Source of the DNA: Saprospiraceae bacterium
Lineage (GTDB): Bacteria > Bacteroidota > Bacteroidia > Chitinophagales > Saprospiraceae
Assembly: GCA_027488935.1 (NCBI GenBank)
Contig: JAIYAP010000078.1
Span: 1 to 54,509 of the forward strand
Length of the DNA: 54,509 nucleotides
Direction of reading: 5' to 3'
Below the pieces are notes generated by a model, which saw nothing but the letters and a program-made list of their open reading frames with translations, made no database searches and had not been told where the DNA came from. This document shows positions 17,266-27,671 of this stretch, piece by piece (positions within the stretch are counted from its first letter, which is position 1; every line of letters begins with the position of its first letter). The translations under genes were made by a program, and so were the position numbers.

Positions 17266-17601
17266 AAAGGAATAGGAGGATTTGATGAGCAGTAGTTTGC
17301 TTAAATGATGCTGCAAGATGAACGCATCAACCACATAAGCACACACAGTTTCTAAGCATCGGCGAAAAATGACGGGTGAACGGTGAATTTTAATGGACCG
17401 ACCAATAATTTCCGAACGGCTAGTTAATTTTTCTACAAATGGCTAAAAAACCTGCCCTACCTTTCCGCTGAATCAATTCAATGCTACCAAACTCTAAGGC
17501 CAGCACCGCTTTTTTCACCATTCCACCCTTGTTTTCCACCGTTCCTTAGAAAACAAGAAGGCAGATACTCTACTGACAATACCTTGCAGCAAATCATTCT
17601 T
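17266..17601. other. Divergent intergenic region with a leader hairpin
   Basis: This 336-bp gap separates the cytochrome gene (minus) and the sensor kinase gene (plus) and must hold both promoters. I could not place a convincing -33/-7 pair. The one clear structure is a perfect 9-bp inverted repeat, CTTGTTTTC at 17528-17536 and GAAAACAAG at 17549-17557 with a 12-base loop. It ends 44 bases before the kinase ATG and could be a leader hairpin or an operator. Confidence 0.45.
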
Positions 17602-19665
17602 ATGTCTACTAGAAAAAAGAATACTGTTCGTTTGATTTTTTTAATACTCATCGGCCTGTCAGCCAGCATGCGTGGATATGCGCAAAGTAGCAGGATTGAT
17701 TCCATTCAAAATAAACTACTGACAGCAAAGCCGGACTCTAATAAGGTTAAATTATTGATTAAACTTTCAACTGAATATTTCTATCCTTTTAATAAAGGCC
17801 GGACTGACTTGGCTTTAAGTATTAATAAATCTGCTAAGTTATTGGCAGATTCAATCCATTACAAGGCAGGGCAATTGACAGCCCGGGAAAATGAGGCCTA
17901 CATTTATACCCTTAAACTACGCATAGACAGCGCCATCGTATTGTATAGACAGTTGTTGCCGGATGCCAGGCAATTTGGAGAACTTCGCCTGCTTGCGGAA
18001 GTGGAAAAAGGGCTTGGCACCTGCCTTGTAAAACACGGGGAAATGCAGGAGGGCCGGAAGTATTTATATGCTGCAATTGATCATGCCAGAGCATCGAAAA
18101 AAACAGAAATTGAAACGCGGGCCCTGCTAGATATTGGACTAAGTTACCTGTTTGATGAGCAATATAGCGAAGGATTCGATACCGTTTTGATTGCATACGA
18201 GCGCTTTAAACAAGCAAATAGTTTGAGAAACATGAGTTTTGCCAGCTCGGTGCTTGCTTCCCATTATTGCATCATAAAGCAATATAATCAAGCCCTTTTT
18301 TGGTCAAAAGCCGGTTTGTCAAACGCTTACAGCCTAAAGGACAGTTCGTTCATTGTAAATAGCCTGCTAGATGTGGGCGAGATATTTACTAGAATACAAC
18401 AGCCTGATAGTGCTGAATACTACCTGACAAAAGGTTTGCAATCGGCGCCAAAAGACGTTAGAACGGATCAACTTTTACTGGCATATTATAATTTGTCCCT
18501 CGTAGCAGCACTGCGAAAAGATGATGCAACGGAATTTAAATGGCTTTTAAAATATATTGACACAGAAAAAAACTTAAAAAGCAAGTTCCCTGTTCATTCA
18601 TTTGACGTAAAAATCTTATTGGGTTTATATTATTTGAAAAAAAATCGGCTTAGTGAGGCGCGTACTAATTTTGAGGAAGCCATCAAAATAGCGGAAAAAT
18701 GGCAGAATTGGCAAGCATTGTCGGAAGGGTATTCCGGCCTTTCCCAAATAGCCGAACGCACCGGACAAACCAAAGAGGCGTTTAAATATTACAAATTACA
18801 TATTGCAGCCCGCGATTCACTGTTCAATGAAGAAAATACCCGAAAACTCACGCAGGTAGAAATGACGCACGAGTTTTCACAAAAACAAGCCCTTGTTAAA
18901 GCGGCACAAGATCGTGAACTCGCCTTACGAGATGCTGGAAGTCAACAACAGCGGCTTATTTTTATGGTCGTGTTGCTGGGTTTGATGGGCGCGGTTGCGT
19001 TTGGCTTTTACACCTACCGTCAACGCCAGGAACGCCGCCGCACGGAATTGGAACTTGCCAATTTACGCGCGCAAATCAATCCGCATTTTATCTTCAATTG
19101 CCTCAATTCCATCTATCGTTATACCAAAGAACGCGATACCGATACCGCCGCCAAATACCTGCAAAAATTCAGCAGCCTGTTGCGCCTGGTGCTTGAAAAC
19201 AGCCGCACCGAAAAAATTACCCTCGCGCGCGACCTCGAAGCCCTGCAACTCTATGTAGACATTGAAGCGCTCCGTTTTAAGGAAAAACTTCAATTTTTCC
19301 TTGAAATCGACCCTGAAATCGACCCGACTTTTCTGCAAATACCCGGAATGCTCATTCAGCCGCATGTAGAAAATGCCATCTGGCACGGCCTCATGCACCG
19401 CGAATCGGGCGGTCGAATCGCCGTGCGCGTAACCCAACCCGCCGAAAACTTGCTCCGAGTTGAAGTGGAAGACGACGGGATTGGCCGTGCCGCAGCCGAG
19501 GAACTGGAAAGCAAAAGCGCCTTGACGAAAAAAAGCCTGGGGCAAAAAATTACGGCTGAACGTTTAAAATCAACCGGCAAATTAGCCCATATTGAAACCA
19601 TTGATCTGACCGAAGTAAACGGCCAGTCAGCAGGAACAAAAGTCGTCATGGAAATTCAATTATAG
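17602..19665 (+). CDS. TPR sensor histidine kinase, LytS/YehU type
   Basis: The ATG at 17602 (MSTRKKNTVRL) gives 687 residues; six extra codons upstream start only at TTG. A signal/anchor segment (about 10-27) is followed by a periplasmic region of TPR-like helical repeats (about 35-430), a coiled stretch, one membrane helix (RLIFMVVLLGLMGAVAFGFY) and a cytoplasmic His_kinase domain. The phospho-acceptor motif is AQINPHFIFNCLNSIYRY, and the ATP-binding N-box is IQPHVENAIWHGL. Such kinases phosphorylate a LytTR partner. The partner gene starts 15 bp downstream, so the two form an operon. The signal is unknown. Confidence 0.92.
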   Translation: MSTRKKNTVRLIFLILIGLSASMRGYAQSSRIDSIQNKLLTAKPDSNKVKLLIKLSTEYFYPFNKGRTDLALSINKSAKLLADSIHYKAGQLTARENEAYIYTLKLRIDSAIVLYRQLLPDARQFGELRLLAEVEKGLGTCLVKHGEMQEGRKYLYAAIDHARASKKTEIETRALLDIGLSYLFDEQYSEGFDTVLIAYERFKQANSLRNMSFASSVLASHYCIIKQYNQALFWSKAGLSNAYSLKDSSFIVNSLLDVGEIFTRIQQPDSAEYYLTKGLQSAPKDVRTDQLLLAYYNLSLVAALRKDDATEFKWLLKYIDTEKNLKSKFPVHSFDVKILLGLYYLKKNRLSEARTNFEEAIKIAEKWQNWQALSEGYSGLSQIAERTGQTKEAFKYYKLHIAARDSLFNEENTRKLTQVEMTHEFSQKQALVKAAQDRELALRDAGSQQQRLIFMVVLLGLMGAVAFGFYTYRQRQERRRTELELANLRAQINPHFIFNCLNSIYRYTKERDTDTAAKYLQKFSSLLRLVLENSRTEKITLARDLEALQLYVDIEALRFKEKLQFFLEIDPEIDPTFLQIPGMLIQPHVENAIWHGLMHRESGGRIAVRVTQPAENLLRVEVEDDGIGRAAAEELESKSALTKKSLGQKITAERLKSTGKLAHIETIDLTEVNGQSAGTKVVMEIQL

Positions 19666-19680
19666 CCCAAACATAGCATC

Positions 19681-20430
19681 ATGACCATGAAAGCCCTTAT
19701 CATTGACGATGAACCAGATGCCGTAGAAGCCCTTCACCTGACCCTCATGGAAATCTGCCCGGAAGTCGCTGTAGTCGGCAAATACACGAACCCAGGAAAA
19801 GGACTGGCGGCCATCCGCGACCTAAAGCCGGACCTGGTTTTTCTGGACATTGAGATGCCGATGATGAACGGATTTCAATTGCTGGAAGAACTGGGCGATA
19901 TACCTTTCGCCCTGGTTTTTGCCACGGCTTACGACCGTTTTGCGGTGAAAGCGTTTCGATATAGCGCCGTGGATTACCTGCTGAAACCTGTAAATCCCGA
20001 AGAATTGCGCAAAGCAGTAGACAAGGCTGCCGAAAAACAGCGGGTGGAAAAAGCACAATTAGACTTGTTGCGCCGCCAACTTTACGCACCGGATACTAAA
20101 CGTTTTGACAAAATTGCTTTGCCTTATGCCCACGGTTACACCTTTGTGGAACTGGCCGATGTTATGTATTGTGAATCAGACAGCAGTTATACCAAATTTT
20201 TCCTAACTTCTGGCGAAATGTACCTGATTACCAAGACCTTAGGCGATGTGGAAGAAATGTTGAGCGGTGGCGATTTTTTTCGCATTCACAAGCAGTTTTT
20301 GGTCAATATGCACCATATTCGAAGTTATATACGCGGAGACGGCGGGTATGTGGTCATGCCGAATAAGGTTAGTATTCCGGTTTCAAGGATCAAAAAGGAT
20401 GAGTTTACGGAGTTATTTACGCGGTTTTAG
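19681..20430 (+). CDS. LytTR family response regulator
   Basis: The 249-residue protein has a receiver domain (1-120) with acidic pocket IIDDEPD and phospho-acceptor D56 in LVFLDIEMP, the conserved lysine in YLLKPVNPEE, and a C-terminal LytTR DNA-binding domain (about 140-249) ending VSIPVSRIKKDEF. It is the partner of the TPR kinase immediately upstream. It ends 18 bp from the stop of the TamA-like gene, which is convergent. LytTR proteins bind direct repeats upstream of targets; no target can be named here. Confidence 0.93.
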   Translation: MTMKALIIDDEPDAVEALHLTLMEICPEVAVVGKYTNPGKGLAAIRDLKPDLVFLDIEMPMMNGFQLLEELGDIPFALVFATAYDRFAVKAFRYSAVDYLLKPVNPEELRKAVDKAAEKQRVEKAQLDLLRRQLYAPDTKRFDKIALPYAHGYTFVELADVMYCESDSSYTKFFLTSGEMYLITKTLGDVEEMLSGGDFFRIHKQFLVNMHHIRSYIRGDGGYVVMPNKVSIPVSRIKKDEFTELFTRF

Positions 20431-20448
20431 AACTGCAACTTATAACGC

Positions 20449-22773
20449 CTAAAACGGCAACCCAAACGAAAAATTCCAATTCAAATTCTCTTTCCGCCAC
20501 AACCCGCTGCCAAAACGCAACTGGTCACCTACCCAGCGCTCACCAGTCGGGAGGAAGGGTTTGGACAAGGGAAACGCCACATCCAGCCGCAAAACAAAAA
20601 AGCCAAGGTTGATCCTTAGTCCCATGCCGGAGCCGACCGCCAGGGCGCGGTAAAAACTGTTCACGTGAAATTGGGAGGCTTTTGTGGCATCCGGGCCTGC
20701 CGTTAGCCAGATATTCCCGGCATCTAAAAAAAACGCCAATTCGGGGTAGCGGCCTAAAGCAACCCGATATTCTATACTGCTCTCTATCAACAAATTACCG
20801 GTATAATTGCTTACCGAAAGGGTGTTGCGGCTCGTGTCGCGCGGCTGCGTACCCGGCCCGATGGTGCGCGGGGCAAACGCGCGTACGCTGGAGGCGCCAC
20901 CCACAATATAGCGGTCGAGCAAAGCGATGGTGCCGCCCGTGCGCAGGGGAATGCCAGCCCCAATGGCTAAGCGCATCGCTAATACGTGGTGCGCGGTGGT
21001 TTTTTGATACTGCCGGTAATCGGTTTCAATAAAGAAGTTGCGCGGACTGGCCAATTTGTAATCAGCGGGCAGGTACGGATTTCTTCTATAACCGCTGATT
21101 TGGCCTGCCACGCGCAGGCGTACAAAACGGGTTAATTGCCGATTTGGTCCTAAACGCTCATCCAAGGTGAACGTATAATTGGGTTTGTATTCCAAAAAAC
21201 TTAAGAGCGATGCCGTGGTGCCGGTGGTATCGGAAGGGATGTTTTCGAATACTTTTTGGCGCACCAGGGCTTTGTTGAAGGTCGAAAATTGCAATCCCAG
21301 GTTGATTGGATTGAATTCCTGGGTAATAGAGCCACTGCGCTGGTTTTTCCATGAATAACCGGCCTCGCCCGAAACCCGCTGTAAGCTCATCCGAAATGCC
21401 CCCAATTCCGGCAAATCGTATTTGAACCAGTTGGTTTCATGCCGCATGCCAAACGTGGTTTTGCTGAAAGAACGGCGGTCTTTGGGCTTGAAAAATACAA
21501 ACCGCGGCAAACTCATGCGCACAGAAGCATCGCTGACGATGAAATCCTGAAAATCGTAATTGTCATTGTTGGTGCGTAAATACGCGGCGTTCACCGCAAC
21601 GCGCAGCGCTACTGCTCCCCCAAACAGGTTGCGGTGGTTGTACGCTAGGCCTGTGCGGGCGCCGTAATAAAAACCGGCAGAAAAGATCCCTGAAACGGTG
21701 CTTTCTATCCGTTGCGGACGAAAGTTTGTCAGGTAAATGCGCGCATCAAGCAAGGTATCTTCCTTAGGTGACACCTCAAAACGAATGTTAATAAATTTAT
21801 ATATATTTAGGTTTAGCAGGCGATAAACGGTCGATTGATACGCTTCATTGGAATACAGGCTGCCACACCGGAGTTTTATCTGCTGGTTGAGCACGGACGG
21901 TTTGGTGTGCATATGATCATATATATAGGTGGGGCATTGTTGGGGGAGGGTATCTTTTGAATTTTGGGTTGCATCTTGTTCTTGGGCTAAATCGTAATTG
22001 GGGTAAACTACGATGGTATTGAGTGCGTACTGCTGGCGTTCCTGCGCACTGGTTTCCTGCTTCAAGCGCAAATGCAGGTTTAAGCTGCCGATCGGATGCA
22101 GGGTGTCTGCTTCAAAAATCAGGTTGTCAGGAGTAAAAAAGTACCGCCCGTGGTTGCGCAAGGTGTCGGAAATGCGCTGACGTTCGGCGATCAGGTTTTC
22201 GAGTTGGTAGTATGCGCCGGGTTTTAGCAGGGAGGTCGATTGTAACGCCGCAATGGCAGCAGTAATGCGGCTGGAATCGGCTGGATAATCGATGTAGTCT
22301 ACTTTTTTGCGGTCGGCCAGCACGGTAACCTGGTATCCGATGCTGGCTTTATGTTTTTTAAGGACGGCATTTGACTCCACTTTTACGCTGAAATACCCGT
22401 CGTTTCCGGCCCTTTCTTCCAATAGTTCCTGTTGTCGTTTAACAATATTGGGTTCGTAAAAAACGGGTTTTTCCCCTAATTTATAGGCAATAAAGGTTCC
22501 AAAACTCTTTTCCCTGCTGTTTTTAAAGAGTTCGTACAGCACCAATTTGGGTCGCATCCATAATATCTTTTTGTTGGGACGCGGAAGGATTACGGCTTTT
22601 TTCAAGTCTGACTTCAGGAGCTTGGTCGACCAATTTTTATCGGTTTTTTCGATTTTTATGTGTGCGCCAGTGTATAGGCGTTCTCCATCTGCCAGGCGAC
22701 CCGTACCGGTGCAGCCTGCTCCGATAACCAGCCAGGTACATGCAAACGCATAAGAGATCAACGGTGTTTTCAT
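20449..22773 (-). CDS. BamA/TamA family outer-membrane protein (lipoprotein form)
   Basis: This 774-residue Omp85-superfamily protein begins with a lipoprotein signal, IGAGC with C21 as lipidation site. Next come POTRA-like repeats (about residues 35-310, e.g. NDGYFSVKVESNAVL and YQLENLIAERQRISDTLRNHGRYFF). The C-terminal 16-strand barrel region includes GGASSVRAFAPRTIGPG (the conserved VRG(Y/F)-like segment) and a terminal strand NWNFSFGLPF ending in an aromatic residue. It starts 3 bp after the TamB stop, so both are co-translated. TamA-type barrels with TamB help insert proteins or move lipids to the outer membrane. Confidence 0.9.
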   Translation of the reverse strand: MKTPLISYAFACTWLVIGAGCTGTGRLADGERLYTGAHIKIEKTDKNWSTKLLKSDLKKAVILPRPNKKILWMRPKLVLYELFKNSREKSFGTFIAYKLGEKPVFYEPNIVKRQQELLEERAGNDGYFSVKVESNAVLKKHKASIGYQVTVLADRKKVDYIDYPADSSRITAAIAALQSTSLLKPGAYYQLENLIAERQRISDTLRNHGRYFFTPDNLIFEADTLHPIGSLNLHLRLKQETSAQERQQYALNTIVVYPNYDLAQEQDATQNSKDTLPQQCPTYIYDHMHTKPSVLNQQIKLRCGSLYSNEAYQSTVYRLLNLNIYKFINIRFEVSPKEDTLLDARIYLTNFRPQRIESTVSGIFSAGFYYGARTGLAYNHRNLFGGAVALRVAVNAAYLRTNNDNYDFQDFIVSDASVRMSLPRFVFFKPKDRRSFSKTTFGMRHETNWFKYDLPELGAFRMSLQRVSGEAGYSWKNQRSGSITQEFNPINLGLQFSTFNKALVRQKVFENIPSDTTGTTASLLSFLEYKPNYTFTLDERLGPNRQLTRFVRLRVAGQISGYRRNPYLPADYKLASPRNFFIETDYRQYQKTTAHHVLAMRLAIGAGIPLRTGGTIALLDRYIVGGASSVRAFAPRTIGPGTQPRDTSRNTLSVSNYTGNLLIESSIEYRVALGRYPELAFFLDAGNIWLTAGPDATKASQFHVNSFYRALAVGSGMGLRINLGFFVLRLDVAFPLSKPFLPTGERWVGDQLRFGSGLWRKENLNWNFSFGLPF

Positions 22774-22776
22774 GGT

Positions 22777-25700
22777 CTATTTTTTGCCAAATTCTTTGGT
22801 GAAAATCAAACCCGCGCCTGAGTTTCGCAGGTTGCCCGTAGAGGAATTGAGCAATTCAAACCCTTGTTCTGAAAACACGGTAACCTTCAAAACCCCATTG
22901 GGAGTTATAGCATATTCCACAGAGGCGTTTTCCAGGGCACTGCGGGTTTCGCCGGTGGTGTTGCCAACGGTGGTGCCGCCCGATATTTTGAAGGTCAGTC
23001 GGTCGCCAAAAAATGATTTTTGCAGCCGCAATTGGTAGTTGGTCGCTGCCTCGTCGGAGCTCGTTTTCTGGTTGGATGCATCGCCCGCCGATAAATCAAT
23101 GTCAATCCAGGTCAGGTATTGATCGGCGAGTGCATTGATTTGATTGGTCAAGAAATTGGTCAAACCTGCCTGCAATGGATTGCCGCCGCCGATGGAAGTT
23201 ACCGAAAAAGACGCATCACCAATGAAGTTGCGCAATAATAAAACGCCGAATACCTGCCGGGAAAGTTGATTTTTATCCTGGTTGACGTTGTTGAGGGCAT
23301 TTTCTACCAAATTGGTCTCCTGGTTGCCAAAATTTGCAGTCAAAGCACCCTGGGTATCGTCTTTTGGGTAAATAAATTGAAAACCAACATCTGGTTTGGT
23401 CACCGATCCGGCGATGGACGTTTGCAAAAAGAAGGTTTGGGATGTTCGATATTGCGCGGTTTCGTTCGCAGATGCTTCCGCTAACTGGTTGGCAACCAAG
23501 GGGAAAGGGGAGGCTTTAAAGCGGTACCGCGCTTTGATATCCAGTTCGGGCGCTTCGATGTCTCCGGTCCAGGTGATGCTGCTGCCCGTACTTACATTAA
23601 AACTGCGTTTCACAACAGATTGGTAGGCATAATTATAAATGCCGCGCACCAACTCCAGCCGACCAACCAAGGTCATTGCGCCATTCGATAGCACATCCAA
23701 TTGCAGTTTGCCGCTCGCTTTGCCGTTAAAATCATCGCCTGTAACCGGATTTACAACGCTGTTTACAATTAGATTGGAATCAATTTCGATGCTTGCGCTG
23801 AGGGTAAACGGCTGTTTATTGACCGGAGCATCATAAATCAGTGGTCGCACGTACGCGCGCGGGGGCTGGGTGAAATACACCACGCCTTCTCGTTGCAGGG
23901 CTTGGGTTGCTACATCGTACACGTAGGTAAACGTGGATGCTTTGGCCGTTTTGACCGACAGTCTCAGATCGGGCTGACTAATGGGACCTTGAATGGTACC
24001 GTCCAGCGAAACGAATAGTTTTCCGAAATACACCGGGTTTTGCTGCTTATTTGTATTCAAAACCTGCCATTGATCGGCATGCAGACTGAGTTTGGTTTGA
24101 ATGTCCAACCAATTGGAAGTTGCCAGGGAGCCATTGATTTTCAAGGATTTACCAAAGGGATCCACCAGGGTCAGGCCATCCAGGATGATGCCGGTTTCGG
24201 TAAATTCAAGCGGGGTTTCACTCAATTGATAGCGGACATTGGTCTGTTTTGGGGTAAAATACGTATCGTGTAATTGCATGGAGCCCCGCAGTTGCACCTG
24301 ATCCGTCGGACCTTTGATACTGACGTTTGCTTCCGCCCAACCGCCCAGATCGAGCAATACATCGGACAGGAAAATATCGAAATTGTTGTAGTTCAAACGA
24401 TTAATGTCTAAGGTAAAATCGAGCCCGATTTTGCCCCCGGGTAGGTTTTGGGTAGAACCGTTTAACACCAAAGATTGGCCCGCGCCGCTCAGGTTCAGTT
24501 GCTGTACCGCGATACCTGTTGGGTTTATTTTTATTTCGTTTTCGGGATCTACCGCCCATTCTTTAAAATCAATCAATTGACGGGGGGCGAGTTTTACGAT
24601 GGTTTTACGGGTGCTTTGGTCGATGGTGGCTGCTGCGGCCAGTAAAAAGCGTTCTTGTCCAGCCTGGTCGGTTGCCTTGAACGAAACAGTGGCGATATTG
24701 GCCAAAAATGCCCCGTTAAGCACCGCATTTTCAATAAAATCGGTATTTCCTTTTTTTACTTTGGGGGTGGTCAGCACAAATAAAGCAGCGGAATCTCCGG
24801 CATAAGAACGGACATTCATCGAATCCACAACCCATCCCAAGTACCCAATGCGGGGCGCTTTTATCAGCAGGTTAAAGTAGTTGCGCTGCCCGATCAAAGA
24901 CGCTTCCAGGTGTAAGGGGGCGAGTTCCGTCAGGCCGGGAATGAGTCCGGTGGTCAATACGTCCGATTGCAGCAAATCCAGTTCGACGGAAACAGAATCA
25001 CGGCTGACCCTGGGCACATAAGCCGTCCGATCCACTACAAAGTATTGCTCGAAAATATTGGACAAGGTTTTCGGCAAATCGGTCAAGGAAAAATAGCCTT
25101 TGATCGCGCCTTTTAACCAGTCGGAATTGATTTCCAGTTGGTTTTGGCGTTGATCCAGGCTGATATCCAGCGCCATGTCGCCCGGCGTCACATGCACAGT
25201 ATCATATTGTAAATCAAGGTTTTCAATGCGCACGCGGGCCTTTAGGGTATCCAACGACAGGCCTTCCGAATGGGATACAAGGTGCCCACACAAATGGGTA
25301 GGCCTATTACTCCATCCAAAGCTGCGAAGATCAATGCAATTGAGGCGAATATCGGCGTCGATCATGGGAATGGTAGTTTCAAAATCACCGGCAACCGTTG
25401 CGTTGATGGCCGCTCTTTCGTCGATGGATACCAATTTGGCCTGGAAGCGCTTTCCATCCACGTTTCCTTCGAGGCTAATATCCCGAAAAATAGCGTTGTC
25501 CCAAACCAAAGAGTCGATCTTGCCAGCAAGTTGCAGTTGGGCACTTTCCCATATTTTAAACCCGGTTCCGGTCAGTTGGGCGTGAAAACCCATGTTTTTA
25601 AGTGGTTGTAGGCTGCTGTCTTTTGCCAATTGATGCACTAACATGTTTTGGCCCACCATTTTAACCTGATAACTGCTGTCTTTTAGGGTTCCGTCTAAAT

Positions 25701-27543
25701 CCACAACGCCCCAACTGCCTAGGACAATTTGTAGATTAGCCATCGCATCTTGCACCGTGCCTTTTGCAACGCCTGTTACCTGAACCGATGCGGGCAATTG
25801 CACGGATTGACTTATACTCGGAACAAATCCCAGTATTTCGGCACGGGCCAGATCAGCCTGCAACTTGCCATCGAAGCCGAGTTGAGCTGGGTTTTGCAGG
25901 TTTTTGAGGAGCCCTTGAAACGTCATGTTACTGGTTGTTCCGCCCCGTAAAGCTTTGAAATTCAAATTCGTCTGCAAATTGGACAGGGTTCCTTTCAAGG
26001 TCCCGTTGGCCTGCAAAAGGTCGGGGAAAATGACGCCGTTTGGCGTTACCGCCGCAAAAAAGCCGGGTTGTGCATCGAGTTGTTGGATGCTTAGATCCAT
26101 GCCTAATTTATCCACATCACTTGCTGAAGTTAAGTTGCCGGATAGTTGGAAAGACAGCGGCAGGGTAACCGTTGTAGCACGGACCGTGTCGCTTGGCATT
26201 GCCCCTAAGGCGCCTTTCAGGTTCAACTGCATGTTTTCCAACCAACCTTTGATCTGGCCGGAAATTTCGAAAGGCAAGTTTTGCCATTGCGCCAAATCCT
26301 GGTTATCAATAGGCGGCGACAGGAGCAGTAAATCGCCTACAATGCCCTTGAGTTGCCGCAGTTGCACTTGCATGAAGCCATAATTAGCAGCGTCTTTTTT
26401 GAGGAGCAATGCCTCGCCGATTATTTGCGTTTGATTCAAGTGCGCCGTTACACGCTTCAGTGTTACCCCGCTTGGGGTCATTTGAATGGAAGCCTGCAGG
26501 GAATGGATGTTCACCCCACTTTTGTCAATACCGGACAGGGCATTTGCTTGTAGGTACAATGAATCTTTTTGGTAGGAAAATGCGGACAAATCGGCAAGGA
26601 GTTGTCGCAGGTCCAGGTCGCCCGCATTGAAGTGCCTGGGTGTAGGTGTTACCGTTGCATCGCGGTATAGGATCGCGCTGTTTGCTACCTCCATCGCTTT
26701 TGCCTGCACTAAAAGGTCGTTTTCGGTTGAATTCAAGTATAAATTGGCAAAATTGGCCTCCGCTAAGTCCGTTTCCAGGTATTGTTCGACGGTCGAATAT
26801 AAAACATGGGAATTGTTGATCGCGCCCGATTCCACGGAAAAACTGAAACGCTTGGAGCTTGTGGCGCTGGTATCTATGGGCTGCTTTAGGATGTATTGAA
26901 TGTTGGCATTTTCCAGGTATAATTTGCCCAACTGAAAATCCAGTTTATCCAGGTCCGATTTTTGCAAAACTGTTTCCAGCAATCCTATATCGGCCCGGGT
27001 AGTCGTGCCGCTGTCGGCATCTTGCATCAAAAAATGCACATTTTGAATTCGAATACTTGTCAGATCCGTTGCTATTGTCCACGGATTTCCTGTTGGCGTC
27101 GGTGATTTAGATGCGTTGGGATTTGAAAATGCGTTGAGGATGAAATCGTAATTATTTATACTGTCCTTTTGGTGTAGGTAAATGCTGGCATCCTTTAGTT
27201 GTATTTCGCGTACTACAATGCTGCGGTCTATCAGTTTCCACATGTCCAGGGAAACCGCTAAGTTGCCGATCCGAATAAGGGTATCTTGTTGTTGGTCTTC
27301 CAAGAGCAGGCCTTTTAAAGCAATATAATAAGGAAAACGCAGTCCAATAGACGCTATTTCCACCCGGGTATCCATTTTTTCCTGTAAAAAGGATTGCACT
27401 TCCCGGGTAATGCGCTGCTGTACGGGGGGCAGGGTGAGGGCAAAAATCGCCAGCAGGATCAGTAGCAGGAGGCTACCCAACGTGTAAATGGCAATGCGGA
27501 AAACTTTTCGCCAGGCACCTTTTGCAGTTTGGGGTTTATCCAT
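22777..27543 (-). CDS. TamB-domain translocation/assembly module protein
   Basis: This is the longest gene of the window, 1588 residues. An N-terminal membrane anchor (about 14-38, TLGSLLLLILLAIFAL) is followed by a very long beta-rich region with AsmA-like features at the start and the TamB (DUF490) C-terminal domain from about residue 1090 onward. The end, GLIFTKEFGKK, is the usual conserved TamB tail. TamB-family proteins span the periplasm as a hydrophobic groove and act in lipid transport or barrel assembly with a TamA-type partner. The TamA-like gene follows directly, supporting a two-gene operon. Confidence 0.92.
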   Translation of the reverse strand: MDKPQTAKGAWRKVFRIAIYTLGSLLLLILLAIFALTLPPVQQRITREVQSFLQEKMDTRVEIASIGLRFPYYIALKGLLLEDQQQDTLIRIGNLAVSLDMWKLIDRSIVVREIQLKDASIYLHQKDSINNYDFILNAFSNPNASKSPTPTGNPWTIATDLTSIRIQNVHFLMQDADSGTTTRADIGLLETVLQKSDLDKLDFQLGKLYLENANIQYILKQPIDTSATSSKRFSFSVESGAINNSHVLYSTVEQYLETDLAEANFANLYLNSTENDLLVQAKAMEVANSAILYRDATVTPTPRHFNAGDLDLRQLLADLSAFSYQKDSLYLQANALSGIDKSGVNIHSLQASIQMTPSGVTLKRVTAHLNQTQIIGEALLLKKDAANYGFMQVQLRQLKGIVGDLLLLSPPIDNQDLAQWQNLPFEISGQIKGWLENMQLNLKGALGAMPSDTVRATTVTLPLSFQLSGNLTSASDVDKLGMDLSIQQLDAQPGFFAAVTPNGVIFPDLLQANGTLKGTLSNLQTNLNFKALRGGTTSNMTFQGLLKNLQNPAQLGFDGKLQADLARAEILGFVPSISQSVQLPASVQVTGVAKGTVQDAMANLQIVLGSWGVVDLDGTLKDSSYQVKMVGQNMLVHQLAKDSSLQPLKNMGFHAQLTGTGFKIWESAQLQLAGKIDSLVWDNAIFRDISLEGNVDGKRFQAKLVSIDERAAINATVAGDFETTIPMIDADIRLNCIDLRSFGWSNRPTHLCGHLVSHSEGLSLDTLKARVRIENLDLQYDTVHVTPGDMALDISLDQRQNQLEINSDWLKGAIKGYFSLTDLPKTLSNIFEQYFVVDRTAYVPRVSRDSVSVELDLLQSDVLTTGLIPGLTELAPLHLEASLIGQRNYFNLLIKAPRIGYLGWVVDSMNVRSYAGDSAALFVLTTPKVKKGNTDFIENAVLNGAFLANIATVSFKATDQAGQERFLLAAAATIDQSTRKTIVKLAPRQLIDFKEWAVDPENEIKINPTGIAVQQLNLSGAGQSLVLNGSTQNLPGGKIGLDFTLDINRLNYNNFDIFLSDVLLDLGGWAEANVSIKGPTDQVQLRGSMQLHDTYFTPKQTNVRYQLSETPLEFTETGIILDGLTLVDPFGKSLKINGSLATSNWLDIQTKLSLHADQWQVLNTNKQQNPVYFGKLFVSLDGTIQGPISQPDLRLSVKTAKASTFTYVYDVATQALQREGVVYFTQPPRAYVRPLIYDAPVNKQPFTLSASIEIDSNLIVNSVVNPVTGDDFNGKASGKLQLDVLSNGAMTLVGRLELVRGIYNYAYQSVVKRSFNVSTGSSITWTGDIEAPELDIKARYRFKASPFPLVANQLAEASANETAQYRTSQTFFLQTSIAGSVTKPDVGFQFIYPKDDTQGALTANFGNQETNLVENALNNVNQDKNQLSRQVFGVLLLRNFIGDASFSVTSIGGGNPLQAGLTNFLTNQINALADQYLTWIDIDLSAGDASNQKTSSDEAATNYQLRLQKSFFGDRLTFKISGGTTVGNTTGETRSALENASVEYAITPNGVLKVTVFSEQGFELLNSSTGNLRNSGAGLIFTKEFGKK

Positions 27544-27671
27544 TTGCCAAAGGTGCGGGCTATTGGTGTTTATGGACTTACATAAATTGGGGAAATCGTT
27601 ACATTATTCACAGGTTGAGCATTTCAATGCATTTTAGCGCCAGGTATCTTTATCCAAATATATTTTTACTG

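Noticed and set aside
21765-21777. A near-copy of the array palindrome (AGGTGACACCT core) inside the TamA-like gene
   Set aside because: A single copy that encodes ordinary residues (FEVSP) within a conserved reading frame; most likely chance, though worth including in a genome-wide count.
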